Below, piece by piece: positions 35,369-43,663 of a stretch of 64,000 nucleotides of DNA (position 1 is the first letter of the stretch; each line of letters opens with the position of its first letter). The DNA comes from Verrucomicrobiota bacterium. Its GTDB lineage: Bacteria > Verrucomicrobiota > Verrucomicrobiia > Verrucomicrobiales > DEV007. The stretch lies in contig CAUJIH010000051.1 of NCBI GenBank assembly GCA_963205275.1, positions 1-64,000 on the forward strand. Reading direction: 5' to 3'. The position numbers and the translations under genes are program-made. The notes under the pieces are model-generated. The model made no database searches. It was not told the origin of the DNA and was given only the letters and a program-made list of their open reading frames with translations.

Positions 35369-35917
35369 ATGGATCAGAAAGACACAAAATCCGCCGAAGG
35401 CCCCGAAGGAGAACCCATTCCTGAATTGCTTCATTCTGTCTATGAAGAGCGACCTTTTCGCACCTGCACCCGATGCGGAGAATCTCTAAGCGAGTTCGAG
35501 AGCGGATACCGAATTTCCAAAGAATTTCGCAAAGGCGAAGTGGTGCTCGAATACGCGATCTGTCATCCATGCCTAGAGCGGATGCTGGAAGAATCCTCAG
35601 TGGAGTCTAAGCAAAACCTCGCTCGCTTTCACGAAGTGCATTTTAAAGGGCCGCTCGGCTTCGATCAGTGTGCCTTTTGTGAAAAAATAAAATCTGCGGT
35701 GAGAGATGACGAATACGCCATCGCCGGGATGTGTCTCGGGACTCGCCTCATGGAGCAAGCCATGGTCTGTGTCGAATGCGCCGAAGCCATGCACGCCGTT
35801 CTTTCAGAGCATACCACGCGTATCTGGCGACGTTTTCGTGAAGAGAACTTCCCCGGCGTCCCCGTCGATTTCGAACCTTTTCCCGGCGAGAGCCTCACTC
35901 ACGAGAAGGCGCTCTGA
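35369..35917 (+). CDS. unknown protein with four CxxC-type metal-binding pairs
   Basis: A 182-residue cytoplasmic protein without a signal peptide. Four cysteine pairs are visible: CTRCGE (near residue 33), CHPCLE (residue 66), CAFCEK (residue 98) and CVECAE (residue 130), spaced about 32 residues apart, which suggests two zinc-binding modules each using two pairs. The N-terminus is acidic (QKDTKSAEGPEGEPIPE). I do not recognise a family. The gene follows the FG-GAP gene by 28 bp, but its different predicted location suggests a separate function. Confidence 0.7.
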   Translation: MDQKDTKSAEGPEGEPIPELLHSVYEERPFRTCTRCGESLSEFESGYRISKEFRKGEVVLEYAICHPCLERMLEESSVESKQNLARFHEVHFKGPLGFDQCAFCEKIKSAVRDDEYAIAGMCLGTRLMEQAMVCVECAEAMHAVLSEHTTRIWRRFREENFPGVPVDFEPFPGESLTHEKAL

Positions 35918-35920
35918 GTC

Positions 35921-36835
35921 TCAGCGAATCAGTTCCAGGCCAGTGTGAAAGGAGCCATCCGAGCCTCTTTCCACCGCGAATGCACGATCCGTCAGGACCA
36001 CCAAGTCTCCTGTGGCGAAATCCGTCAATTCACCTTGCTCCGTCTGCGCTCGGCTTACACCCGTCAGAATGATCTGGCCCGATGTCGGATCGATCCGCAG
36101 ACTCTCGGCCTCCACAGTGCAGGCAGGAGTTGTTCGCTCGACACGCACCCGACTCGCCATCAGCGTCGCCTCGTTCGCGATCACTTTCGAGCCAGGCGTC
36201 GGTAGATGCACCGAGGCAGCCTCGATGCGGAAGCCTCCGTGCTCGACCAGAACATCGCCCTCGTAGATTAACCCATTCGGCATCGCTCGACTGCGATTCG
36301 CCGTGATGCGGAAGTCCTCGATTCTGACATCCGGCAAGCGCATCTTCTTTAGGGAAACAGAGGCGATATTCGGGACGAAAGGGAAAGCCGGTATTTCAGA
36401 AACGTCCTGATTCTTCAAAACTTTTGTCAGCCCAACTTCGGGACTGGTATGACTCAGAGTGGACGGCATCACCTGCACGACGAAACGAAACTCATCCGCT
36501 TGCCTCTGCCCCGGCTGATATCCAGTCTTCAATGTCATTAGTAGAGTCAGAGACAACGCGATCACCGCAGCTGCGGCAATCCACGGAGACAGGGAAAAAT
36601 GTCTCTTTGTAGCGGAGGCCACCACGAATGGAGTGATCTGAGAAGTTCTCGACTCATCCACCTGCGACACCTGCGACACCTGCGACACCTGCGAAATCTC
36701 GCGAGTAACGCGCAGGATCAGCTCCTCATCATCCTTGCTGCCGAGCCGTGCGTGTTCGCGCAGCACCGCATCCATCCAGCGTGCATCCACGGATTCGGGA
36801 GCGAAGTCGTCAGAGAACTCGGGAGTGATGCTCAT
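35921..36835 (-). CDS. membrane-anchored partner of the ECF sigma factor, with LptA-like outer domain
   Basis: A 304-residue protein. A short cytoplasmic part (residues 1-85) with acidic clusters precedes a membrane segment (about 100-120, WIAAAAVIALSLTLLMTL). The C-terminal part (about 170-304) reads as beta-strands in repeated form (DVRIEDFRITANRSRAMPNGLIYEGDVLVEHGGFRIEAASVHLPTPGS; ASRVRVERTTPACTVEAESLRIDPTSGQIILTGVSRAQTEQG), resembling the LptA/OstA jellyroll. A run of SQV repeated four times lies just before the membrane segment. The ATG overlaps the sigma-factor stop by 4 bp, the standard arrangement for anti-sigma factors, but the anti-sigma function is inferred. Confidence 0.65.
   Translation of the reverse strand: MSITPEFSDDFAPESVDARWMDAVLREHARLGSKDDEELILRVTREISQVSQVSQVSQVDESRTSQITPFVVASATKRHFSLSPWIAAAAVIALSLTLLMTLKTGYQPGQRQADEFRFVVQVMPSTLSHTSPEVGLTKVLKNQDVSEIPAFPFVPNIASVSLKKMRLPDVRIEDFRITANRSRAMPNGLIYEGDVLVEHGGFRIEAASVHLPTPGSKVIANEATLMASRVRVERTTPACTVEAESLRIDPTSGQIILTGVSRAQTEQGELTDFATGDLVVLTDRAFAVERGSDGSFHTGLELIR
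36661..36696. repeat. 9-bp in-frame microsatellite (four copies)
   Basis: The unit CCTGCGACA occurs three times exactly and a fourth time with an altered end, in frame within the anti-sigma-like gene. It encodes SQVSQVSQVSQV just before the membrane segment. Unit number can change without a frameshift. Confidence 0.95.
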
Positions 36836-37434
36836 GATACAGGCAGATTCGTTGAGTTCGATCTTTTCCGATCCAGACACTGCTTCAGCAGAATGCGTGC
36901 TCTTTCCAGCCGCTTGCGAATCGCCGCAGGGGCGACTCCCAGATGAGCCGCTACCTCATCACCATTACGGCCCTCGTAGTAATACGCCTGCACAGTCTCC
37001 TGCAGGAGCGGTGGGAGCAGGCACAAGCAGTCGTCAAGTTCAGCGAAGAGATCCGATCCTCCTTCCGCCCGTCGAGACTGCCAGGCCGTAATATCCTCAT
37101 CCAGTCTCGATAACTCGTGATCCCCCAGATCGTAACGTCGATTCCTGCGCAGCCACTCACGCCACTTGTTGCGGACGATTCCTCGCATCCACGTGGCGAA
37201 ATCCCGCGTTTCATCAAAAGTTCCTCGCTTTTGATAGGCTGTGATAAAAGCCTCCTGCACGATGTCTCGTGCTGTCGCAGAGTTTTTCGTCAGTGCCAGC
37301 GCATAAACCAACAGATCTCGGTGATGAGCGCGCACCAGTTCGCTAAACTGCTCTGGAGAGGCCATCGATTCGCCAGGAGCAGAGATGGCAGGAACAGAGA
37401 TGACTGGAAAAGGAACTGTGGCTTCAGAAGACAT
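36832..37434 (-). CDS. ECF-type RNA polymerase sigma factor
   Basis: A 200-residue sigma factor. Region 2 includes LVRAHHRDLLVYALALTKNSATARDIVQEAFITAYQKRGTF and DFATWMRGIVRNKWREWLRRN. Region 4 includes LPPLLQETVQAYYYEGRNGDEVAAHLGVAPAAIRKRLERARILL. The gap between them is short, as in ECF proteins. The frame is open far upstream, to 37536. The ATG at 37434 is chosen because it leaves a divergent promoter gap with the gene starting at 37550; a shorter start at the MASPEQF codon (37365) is also possible. Its partner gene overlaps its end by 4 bp. Confidence 0.88.
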   Translation of the reverse strand: MSSEATVPFPVISVPAISAPGESMASPEQFSELVRAHHRDLLVYALALTKNSATARDIVQEAFITAYQKRGTFDETRDFATWMRGIVRNKWREWLRRNRRYDLGDHELSRLDEDITAWQSRRAEGGSDLFAELDDCLCLLPPLLQETVQAYYYEGRNGDEVAAHLGVAPAAIRKRLERARILLKQCLDRKRSNSTNLPVS

Positions 37435-37549
37435 TCGTCTCACAGGAAGATTGCAGAAACACTCCGATTCTGTGACATTTTCTTTCTTTCGACAAGAGAA
37501 ACCCATCATCTTGCGTTGCAAAATACCCGTCCTCACTGAAAACTCCCTC

Positions 37550-38302
37550 GTGAACTCCGGGCGCTATCAATGGATCTTCTCCCTCCTCGGACCGGCTGCG
37601 GTGCTGGCGCTGCTCGCCGGGATGATCGTTTGGTCGAGCCGCCAATCGTCAACGCAACCGTTGAACCAGAACAAGACAACCGCTGTACAGAAATCGGCTC
37701 AGAAAGAAGCGGAGCCAGTTCGCAGTTCTCAGATCGACATCGCGAAACTCTCTCCCGGCGGAACCCTTCCCGATTGGACATCTGAAGCGGGAGAATTTCT
37801 CCTAGTCGAGAAAAACGGGCGCACAGTACTGGAGTTGCCCTCTAACCCGATGCTAGAGGGGCGGCTTGCCTGGTCGAAGCTCATTACCAGTCGCGGCACG
37901 ATTCGGGCGACGATGTTCGGCGAGCGCTCGCGTCGAAATTCTCCCCGATTTTCCCTAGGCGCCGCCTCAAAGACGAACTTCTGGCTGCGTGTCGTTCCTT
38001 TGGAAAAGGCCGTCAAAATCGTGGGAGCAAAAGAAGCCGTCCTCGCTTCAGTCTCTTGGGAATGGGATTCGACTCGTCCAGTTTCCCTAGAACTCCGACT
38101 GCTGCCTCCCGATTCCGGTGATAGCCAGAAGGGTAGCACTCTGGAGGGACGAGTCTGGCAGGGCGGCGATACGCCTCCAGATCAAGCTCTCGTCAGTGCC
38201 CACTTGGGTGGCGAACTCAGCTTCGTCCGCGCTCTTGCAGGAGTGGCTCCCTACGCACTGAAGCCTGTTTACATTGAGAAGCTCGAAGTCTTTGCTGAGT
38301 GA
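37550..38302 (+). CDS. membrane-anchored protein with LamG/DUF1080-like domain
   Basis: A 250-residue protein with one N-terminal membrane helix (about residues 7-27, IFSLLGPAAVLALLAGMIVW). A beta-rich outer part (about 70-250) has LPDWTSEAGEFLLVEKNGRTVLELPSN, GTIRATMFGER, NFWLRVVPLEK and YIEKLEVFAE, suggesting a concanavalin/LamG-like jellyroll similar in outline to the C-terminus of the PQQ-propeller protein at 38459 (...KKVYVDNIIVTP). The GTG at 37550 is chosen; the frame stays open to 37385 with starts that would overlap the divergent sigma gene. Function unknown. Confidence 0.55.
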   Translation: MNSGRYQWIFSLLGPAAVLALLAGMIVWSSRQSSTQPLNQNKTTAVQKSAQKEAEPVRSSQIDIAKLSPGGTLPDWTSEAGEFLLVEKNGRTVLELPSNPMLEGRLAWSKLITSRGTIRATMFGERSRRNSPRFSLGAASKTNFWLRVVPLEKAVKIVGAKEAVLASVSWEWDSTRPVSLELRLLPPDSGDSQKGSTLEGRVWQGGDTPPDQALVSAHLGGELSFVRALAGVAPYALKPVYIEKLEVFAE

Positions 38303-38458
38303 ATTCCATGGCTTAGCTCCTTCGGATGCAGTTCGCCAGCCTGTCCCACACCGCTCAGTTCTTCCATTTTTCCCATACGCGCATACGCTCCTTAAAACAC
38401 AATTTTCCATTTGGTACTAGCGAATCCCCCGCTACAGTGCATCCACGCGACCCCCATT

Positions 38459-40735
38459 ATGAAAGCGAGTTTTCTTCTGTTCTCCCTCTCTGTAGTAACA
38501 GCAGCATCCCTCTGCGCTGAGGACCGTCTCGGTCCCGGTGACTGGCCGAACTGGCGAGGACCACTCCAGACCGGAGAGAGCCTAGAGAGTTATCAGGGCT
38601 ACGAGTTTAATCCCGAGCCAGTCTGGACTGATGACATCGCCTCACAGGGAACTCCCGTCATCTATAACGGCCGAATCTACTCATGGGGCTATCGCGGAAA
38701 AGGCCCGGATCTCGTGGAAGTCGTCCAAGCTCGTGAGGAAAAAACCGGAAAAGTAATCTGGGAGCACACCACGCACGACTTCCTGTCTGATACGGTCTAT
38801 GATCGATATACGATCGGAGCTGTGACCGTTGATACAGAAACGGAAAATGTGATCTCCGCCACAGCTAACGGAGTCGTCCGCTGCGCCAGCAAGGAAGGAA
38901 AAATTCTCTGGGAAGTCTCTCTGATGGAGCGTTTTGGCCGTCTCACCTTCCCCAATGCCCGTGCTGGGGCACCCGTGATCGATGGCAATCTCGTGATCCT
39001 CCACGCCGTGACCAGTTACTGGGGTGCCGACGGCCCGGCGAAGGATCGCTACTTAGCCTTCGACAAGAAAACAGGGGAACTTGCCTGGTCTTCCACTCCC
39101 GGAGTGGGCGCTCCCTTTCTGAAAGATTCTTCCTTTAGCACGCCTGTTCTGGAGACACGTCAGGGAAAGCGTGTCTTCTATGCCGGGAACGGATGCGGAA
39201 ATATCGTCTGCGTCGATGCGAAGGACGGCACCCCGATCTGGCGCTTCCAGGCGACCGTCGGCGGCATTAATTCCTCACCCCTGATTTTCGGCGACACGAT
39301 CTACGCCATCCACGGCACCGAGAATCTCGATTCCACCGAGACCGGACGCGCTTTCGCGATTAAAATTCCCGACCTCAATAACGTCGGCGGTACGGTCGAT
39401 CCAGAGCAAGGCGGCGCACCGAAACTCCCTGAGAGCGCCGAAATCTGGCGTCAGCCTTTCGAGATGTTCACGAGTTCTCCCACCACTCATAATGGAAAAA
39501 TTTATCAAATGCTGCGCGTCGGAGAACTTGCGTGCATGGAGGCCACTAGCGGGAAAGTGCTCTGGACGGAAAAGCTGGCGAACTCTCAACTCCACGCCTC
39601 TCCTGTCTATGCAGACGGCCGCCTCTACATCTCCACCTATCCCGGGAATTTCTTCGTCATCAATGTGAGCGGAGAAAAGCCTGTGATCGAACAGAAGATC
39701 AAGCTGGATGGGAATGGAATCGGTTCCGCATCGATCTGTAACGGTCGCGTCTACGTCCATACGACCCATAAACTCTACGCTTTCGAGATCAAAAATCAGG
39801 GTATTGCCTATGGCGAAGTCCCTGCGACTCCTAAGCCCGAAATCGGGGCCCCTGCCAAACTGGTCGCCATCCCAGCGGACGTGCTGCTCGTAGGTGGGCA
39901 GTCTGCTCCCATCCGTGTTTTTGTCGCGGACGCCAATGGCAATATCATTCGCCAGCTCGGCGACGATGAGAAAACCACTTGGGAGACCTTCATTCCTCCC
40001 ACAGCCAAGGTGAAAGCGACGATGGACGCCACCTTTACAGGCAACACCATCTCTGCAGCGGATGATGCCGCAGACTCGGCAGGCGCATGGAAAGTGACGG
40101 CTGATGGCCTCGTCGGATTCATCCGGGGCCGAGTCGCTCCTAAAATCCCATTCACTGCCGATCTAGAAAATACGAAGTTAGGGCCGGAAGGTTTCGGCTT
40201 TCCGCCGCTCTCTTGGATCGGAGCGCGTCTGAAATTCGATGTTCGCGAGCTTGACGGAAGCAAGGTCTTGGCGAAAACCTTGGATCGCATCCTCTTTCAG
40301 CGCTCCATGACCTTCATCGGTTCTCCCGATTCCTCCAATTACACCGTTCAGGCGGACGTGATGACAGATGGGAATCGGCGTCTCAAGTCAACCGTTGGCG
40401 TCATCAATCAGCGTTATATCATCGATCTAGTCGGCAATTCCAATGAGATCGAAATCATTTCAAACCCGGAGCGAGTCTGGCACAAGGTGCCCTTTCCTGT
40501 TCAGGCCAATCAATGGTACACCCTGAAAACTCGTGTCGATATTGCCGCGGACGGTAGCGGAGTCGTGCGCGGCAAGGCTTGGCCCAAAGGCGAGACAGAA
40601 CCCGAAGCCTGGACCATCGAATATCATCACAAGGAAGCTCACAAAAACGGCTGTCCCGGCATCTTCGGATTCTCGCCTCAGAGCATGAAGAAGGTGTACG
40701 TCGATAACATCATCGTGACTCCTAACGAACCCTGA
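38459..40735 (+). CDS. secreted PQQ-like beta-propeller protein with LamG-like C-terminal domain
   Basis: A 758-residue protein. The signal peptide is MKASFLLFSLSVVTAASLCA. Residues about 25-460 form a PQQ-like propeller (DWPNWRGPLQTG; VWTDDIASQGTPVIYNGRIYSWGY; tryptophan-docking-like motifs such as GKVIWEHTT, GKILWEVSL and GKVLWTEKL). A middle region (about 470-560) contains VLLVGGQSAPIRVFVADANG, an Ig-like domain. The C-terminal domain (about 570-758) resembles a LamG/DUF1080 jellyroll. Such proteins are frequent in Planctomycetes and Verrucomicrobia and are likely periplasmic. A shorter PQQ-like gene follows 33 bp later. Confidence 0.85.
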   Translation: MKASFLLFSLSVVTAASLCAEDRLGPGDWPNWRGPLQTGESLESYQGYEFNPEPVWTDDIASQGTPVIYNGRIYSWGYRGKGPDLVEVVQAREEKTGKVIWEHTTHDFLSDTVYDRYTIGAVTVDTETENVISATANGVVRCASKEGKILWEVSLMERFGRLTFPNARAGAPVIDGNLVILHAVTSYWGADGPAKDRYLAFDKKTGELAWSSTPGVGAPFLKDSSFSTPVLETRQGKRVFYAGNGCGNIVCVDAKDGTPIWRFQATVGGINSSPLIFGDTIYAIHGTENLDSTETGRAFAIKIPDLNNVGGTVDPEQGGAPKLPESAEIWRQPFEMFTSSPTTHNGKIYQMLRVGELACMEATSGKVLWTEKLANSQLHASPVYADGRLYISTYPGNFFVINVSGEKPVIEQKIKLDGNGIGSASICNGRVYVHTTHKLYAFEIKNQGIAYGEVPATPKPEIGAPAKLVAIPADVLLVGGQSAPIRVFVADANGNIIRQLGDDEKTTWETFIPPTAKVKATMDATFTGNTISAADDAADSAGAWKVTADGLVGFIRGRVAPKIPFTADLENTKLGPEGFGFPPLSWIGARLKFDVRELDGSKVLAKTLDRILFQRSMTFIGSPDSSNYTVQADVMTDGNRRLKSTVGVINQRYIIDLVGNSNEIEIISNPERVWHKVPFPVQANQWYTLKTRVDIAADGSGVVRGKAWPKGETEPEAWTIEYHHKEAHKNGCPGIFGFSPQSMKKVYVDNIIVTPNEP

Positions 40736-40768
40736 TCCTTTCTTTCATCTATCTTCTTTTCTCTCACT

Positions 40769-42349
40769 ATGAAAAAGGCTATCCTTCACACCCTTTCACT
40801 GGCCCTCCTCGCCTCCTTTCCCATTCAGGGGAATCTCGCTGTCGCCGCAGATGACGGAGGAGGAGACTGGCCCACTTGGGGGCGCACAGCCGACCGCAAC
40901 ATGGAATCTCCGGCCAAAGGAATTTCTCTGGACATTGATCCAGGAAAGCTCGATCCGGAAGGTAAGGTGACTGATGCCAAAGGTCTCAAATGGTATGCGG
41001 CACTTGGCTCTCAGGCTTACGGCAGTCCCACCATCGCAGACGGGCGAGTTTTTGTCGGAACCAATAATGAAAAGCCACGCGATCCTTCGATCAAAGGAGA
41101 CCACAGCGTCGCGATGGCCTTTGATGAAAAAACTGGCAAGTTCCTTTGGCAACTCGCCGTTCCGAAGCTCGACGCTGGTAAAATCAACGACTGGGAGTAT
41201 CTCGGCATCGCTTCCTCCATCGCCGTCGAAGGAAAATACGGCTACTTCGTGACCAACCGCTGCGAAATTATCTGCGTCGACCTCATGGGCATGGCTGATG
41301 GCAACGACGGACCGTTCAAGGATGAGGCGAAGTACCTCGCCGGAGGCCTCGAAAAGGTCAACTCGATCGATCCCATGCCCATCAACGAAGAATTCGCTGA
41401 CATCGTCTGGGGATACGACATGCGCACAGAACTCGGTGTTTTCCCCCACAACATCACCTCCAGCACCGTGACGATCACAGACAAATACATCTTCGTCGCC
41501 ACATCGAACGGTGTGGACTGGTCGCATATCAATATCCCGAATCCCCAGGCCCCTTCCTTCGTCGCAGTGGACAAGAAGACAGGGAAACTGGCAGCAGAAG
41601 AAGCTGAAGGCATCAGTGAACACATCATGCACTGTAACTGGTCTTCCTCTTCCTACGGAGTTCTCAACGGCAAGGAAACCGTCGTCTTCGGCGGAGGCGA
41701 TGGGATCGTCTATGGATTCGATGCCAACGAGTTTGTGACGGAAAAGGACGGAGACGAAGAGTTTCACCTGATGAAGGCACTCTGGAAAGTGGATGTCTGC
41801 CCGAAGGAATACCGCTTTGACAAAGAAGGCAATCCGATCAAGTACGCAACCTACCCTGGACCATCGGAGACGATTGGATCTCCTGTGATCTACAATGGCA
41901 AAGTGTATGTCGCGATCGGTCAGGATCCCGAGCACGGCGAAGGGATCGGTGCCTTCACCTGCATCGACCCGACTAAAGGCACGGGACAGGACGCCATCGT
42001 GTGGCAGTTCAAAGAAATCTCTCGCAGCATCTCGACTCCATCGATTGTCGACGGACTCGTGTACATCTCTGATTACTCCGGACGAGTGTTCTGCCTGGAT
42101 GCCGAAACCGGAGAAAAATACTGGATGCACGATACTCTCTCCCACATCTGGAGTTCGACGCTCTACGTGGATGGGAAAGTCCTGATTGGAAATGAGGACG
42201 GTGAGCTCGTCATCCTGAAGGCTGGGAAAGAACTGGAAGAGCTGGGAGCTATCGAATTCCCCTCCCCCATCTACTCATCCTGTGCGGTGGCCAACGGGAC
42301 GCTCTACGTCATGACACAGTCTCATCTGTACGCCTTCGGCAAGCCGTGA
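40769..42349 (+). CDS. secreted PQQ-like beta-propeller protein
   Basis: A 526-residue protein with a signal peptide (MKKAILHTLSLALLASFPIQGNLAVA). The rest is a single propeller that begins DWPTWGRTADRNMESP and carries PQQ-type blades: GSPTIADGRVFVGTNNEK, GKFLWQLAVP, VYVAIGQDPEHGEG, DGLVYISDYSGRVFCLDAETGEKYW and VDGKVLIGNEDGELVIL. It may bind quinone or act as a scaffold; enzymatic activity is not shown. It shares a transcript with the upstream PQQ protein and ends at the hairpin at 42412. Confidence 0.87.
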   Translation: MKKAILHTLSLALLASFPIQGNLAVAADDGGGDWPTWGRTADRNMESPAKGISLDIDPGKLDPEGKVTDAKGLKWYAALGSQAYGSPTIADGRVFVGTNNEKPRDPSIKGDHSVAMAFDEKTGKFLWQLAVPKLDAGKINDWEYLGIASSIAVEGKYGYFVTNRCEIICVDLMGMADGNDGPFKDEAKYLAGGLEKVNSIDPMPINEEFADIVWGYDMRTELGVFPHNITSSTVTITDKYIFVATSNGVDWSHINIPNPQAPSFVAVDKKTGKLAAEEAEGISEHIMHCNWSSSSYGVLNGKETVVFGGGDGIVYGFDANEFVTEKDGDEEFHLMKALWKVDVCPKEYRFDKEGNPIKYATYPGPSETIGSPVIYNGKVYVAIGQDPEHGEGIGAFTCIDPTKGTGQDAIVWQFKEISRSISTPSIVDGLVYISDYSGRVFCLDAETGEKYWMHDTLSHIWSSTLYVDGKVLIGNEDGELVILKAGKELEELGAIEFPSPIYSSCAVANGTLYVMTQSHLYAFGKP

Positions 42350-42411
42350 ATCTGACGGTACTTTGCTGCCCCTTCCGCACCTCGCCGACTTCTCCCCTTT
42401 GACTTCCTCAC

Positions 42412-42448
42412 TCCACCGATGAGCGTGAGTCTTCCATTGGTGGATTTT
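42412..42448 (+). terminator. terminator of the PQQ-protein operon
   Basis: A 10-bp stem (42412-42421 with 42435-42444, one G-T pair, 13-nt loop) followed by TTTT and a second T run lies 63 bp after the stop codon. Confidence 0.5.
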
Positions 42449-42483
42449 CTCGCTTTTTGCGTCATCTTCTTGATTTCAATTCC

Positions 42484-43548
42484 ATGACATCTGACCAAGC
42501 CAAAGCACAACTCGATGAACGCGTCCGTGAAATGATGGCGTGGCATTTCAGCGAGGACACCGGCTGCCCCTTCTGGCTCGACTGGAAGAAATCTGTCGAC
42601 TGGGATCCTCGTGAGGAAGTAAAGACCTACGAAGACATCGTGAAGTTCCCCCACTTCCAGGACGAGTGGCTCCGCGATGAGAAGAACGAACGCTTCGTGC
42701 CCAAAGCCTACCAGGGCCGCCCCTTCAATATCTTCGAGACCGGCGGCACCACCGGTTTGCCGAAACAGCGCATCGGATGGGACGATTACAAGCACGACTA
42801 CGAGCAATTTTCTCATCAGCTCAACGACGAATTCTTCCCCAAAGGGGCGAACTGGATCATGGTCGGCCCCACCGGCCCTCGGCGTCTGCGCCTCGCCATC
42901 GAGCATCTGGCGAACTACCGAGGCGGCAGTTGCTATCACGTGGATTGCGACCCGCGCTGGGTGAAGAAAGTGATCGCTCGCAAGGCATACGACGAAGCAG
43001 AGCGCTACCAGGCGCACGTCATGGAACAGGCGGTCGAGATTATTAAGCATCGTGACATTCAGTGTATTTTCACGACTCCCCGACTCCTCGCCTCCATCGG
43101 GGAACGAATCTCTATCGCTGGGCGCGGAATTAAAGGCTGTTTCTGCGGTGGCACGTCCATGACGCCGGAATACGTCCGCTTTCTTCAGGAAGAGGTGCTC
43201 GAGGACAAAGCTCAATTCGTCCCCACCTACGGGAACACTCTGATGGGACTGGCGGTCAGCGTTCCGGAGGAACTGAAGGCCAATGGCTACAGCGTCACCT
43301 ACTACGCGCCTCAGCCTCGGGCCGTTCTTCGCATCGTCGATCCCGAGAGAACTGAGATCACCAAGGAATACGGCGAATACGGACGGGTGGAGTTGACCAC
43401 TTTGACCCACGAGTTTTTCATGCCACGCTTCCTTGAGCGCGATGAAGCGATTCGTCGGAAACCACACGCGAAACACCCTTGGGATGGAGTCGGCGACGTG
43501 CGTCCCTTTGGCGCTCTCACTTCTAAAGTGATCGAGGGCGTGTATTGA
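42484..43548 (+). CDS. adenylate-forming enzyme, phenylacetate-CoA ligase/LuxE-like
   Basis: A 354-residue protein of the ANL superfamily. The phosphate-binding loop FETGGTTGLPKQ is clear, followed by WIMVGPTGPRRLRLAIEHL, CFCGGTSMTPEYVRFLQEE and FVPTYGNTLMGLAVSVP, which match the substrate and nucleotide regions of the phenylacetate-CoA ligase branch. The C-terminal lid domain seems short or missing, since the protein ends soon after GVGDVRPFGALTSKVIEGVY. The start at 42484 is chosen over 42457 because it gives the usual N-terminus. The substrate and partner are unknown; no carrier gene is seen. Confidence 0.7.
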   Translation: MTSDQAKAQLDERVREMMAWHFSEDTGCPFWLDWKKSVDWDPREEVKTYEDIVKFPHFQDEWLRDEKNERFVPKAYQGRPFNIFETGGTTGLPKQRIGWDDYKHDYEQFSHQLNDEFFPKGANWIMVGPTGPRRLRLAIEHLANYRGGSCYHVDCDPRWVKKVIARKAYDEAERYQAHVMEQAVEIIKHRDIQCIFTTPRLLASIGERISIAGRGIKGCFCGGTSMTPEYVRFLQEEVLEDKAQFVPTYGNTLMGLAVSVPEELKANGYSVTYYAPQPRAVLRIVDPERTEITKEYGEYGRVELTTLTHEFFMPRFLERDEAIRRKPHAKHPWDGVGDVRPFGALTSKVIEGVY

Positions 43549-43570
43549 TCTGGGGAGTCTTCGTTCGGGA

Positions 43571-43650
43571 CTTGTGACCCACGCAGGCGGGACGCCTGTG
43601 GCACTGTGGGATCAGGCAGGATGCCCGTCCCCACTTTGTCCCCACTTTGA
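43571..43650. repeat. hairpin-rich intergenic element next to the RM island
   Basis: Between the ligase gene and hsdR lies a GC-rich segment. It has a hairpin (CAGGCG/CGCCTG, 43584-43598) and two adjacent exact copies of an 11-bp unit (43627-43637 and 43638-43648). It resembles dispersed intergenic repeats of PVC genomes, but I see no second full copy here. Confidence 0.5.
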
Positions 43651-43663
43651 GCAGTGATCTAGC

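Noticed and set aside
40796-42145. A 449-codon minus-strand ORF opposite the PQQ-protein gene
   Set aside because: The plus-strand frame has a signal peptide and clear PQQ-propeller motifs. The antisense product is a Val/Asp/His-rich string without domains and arises from codon bias.
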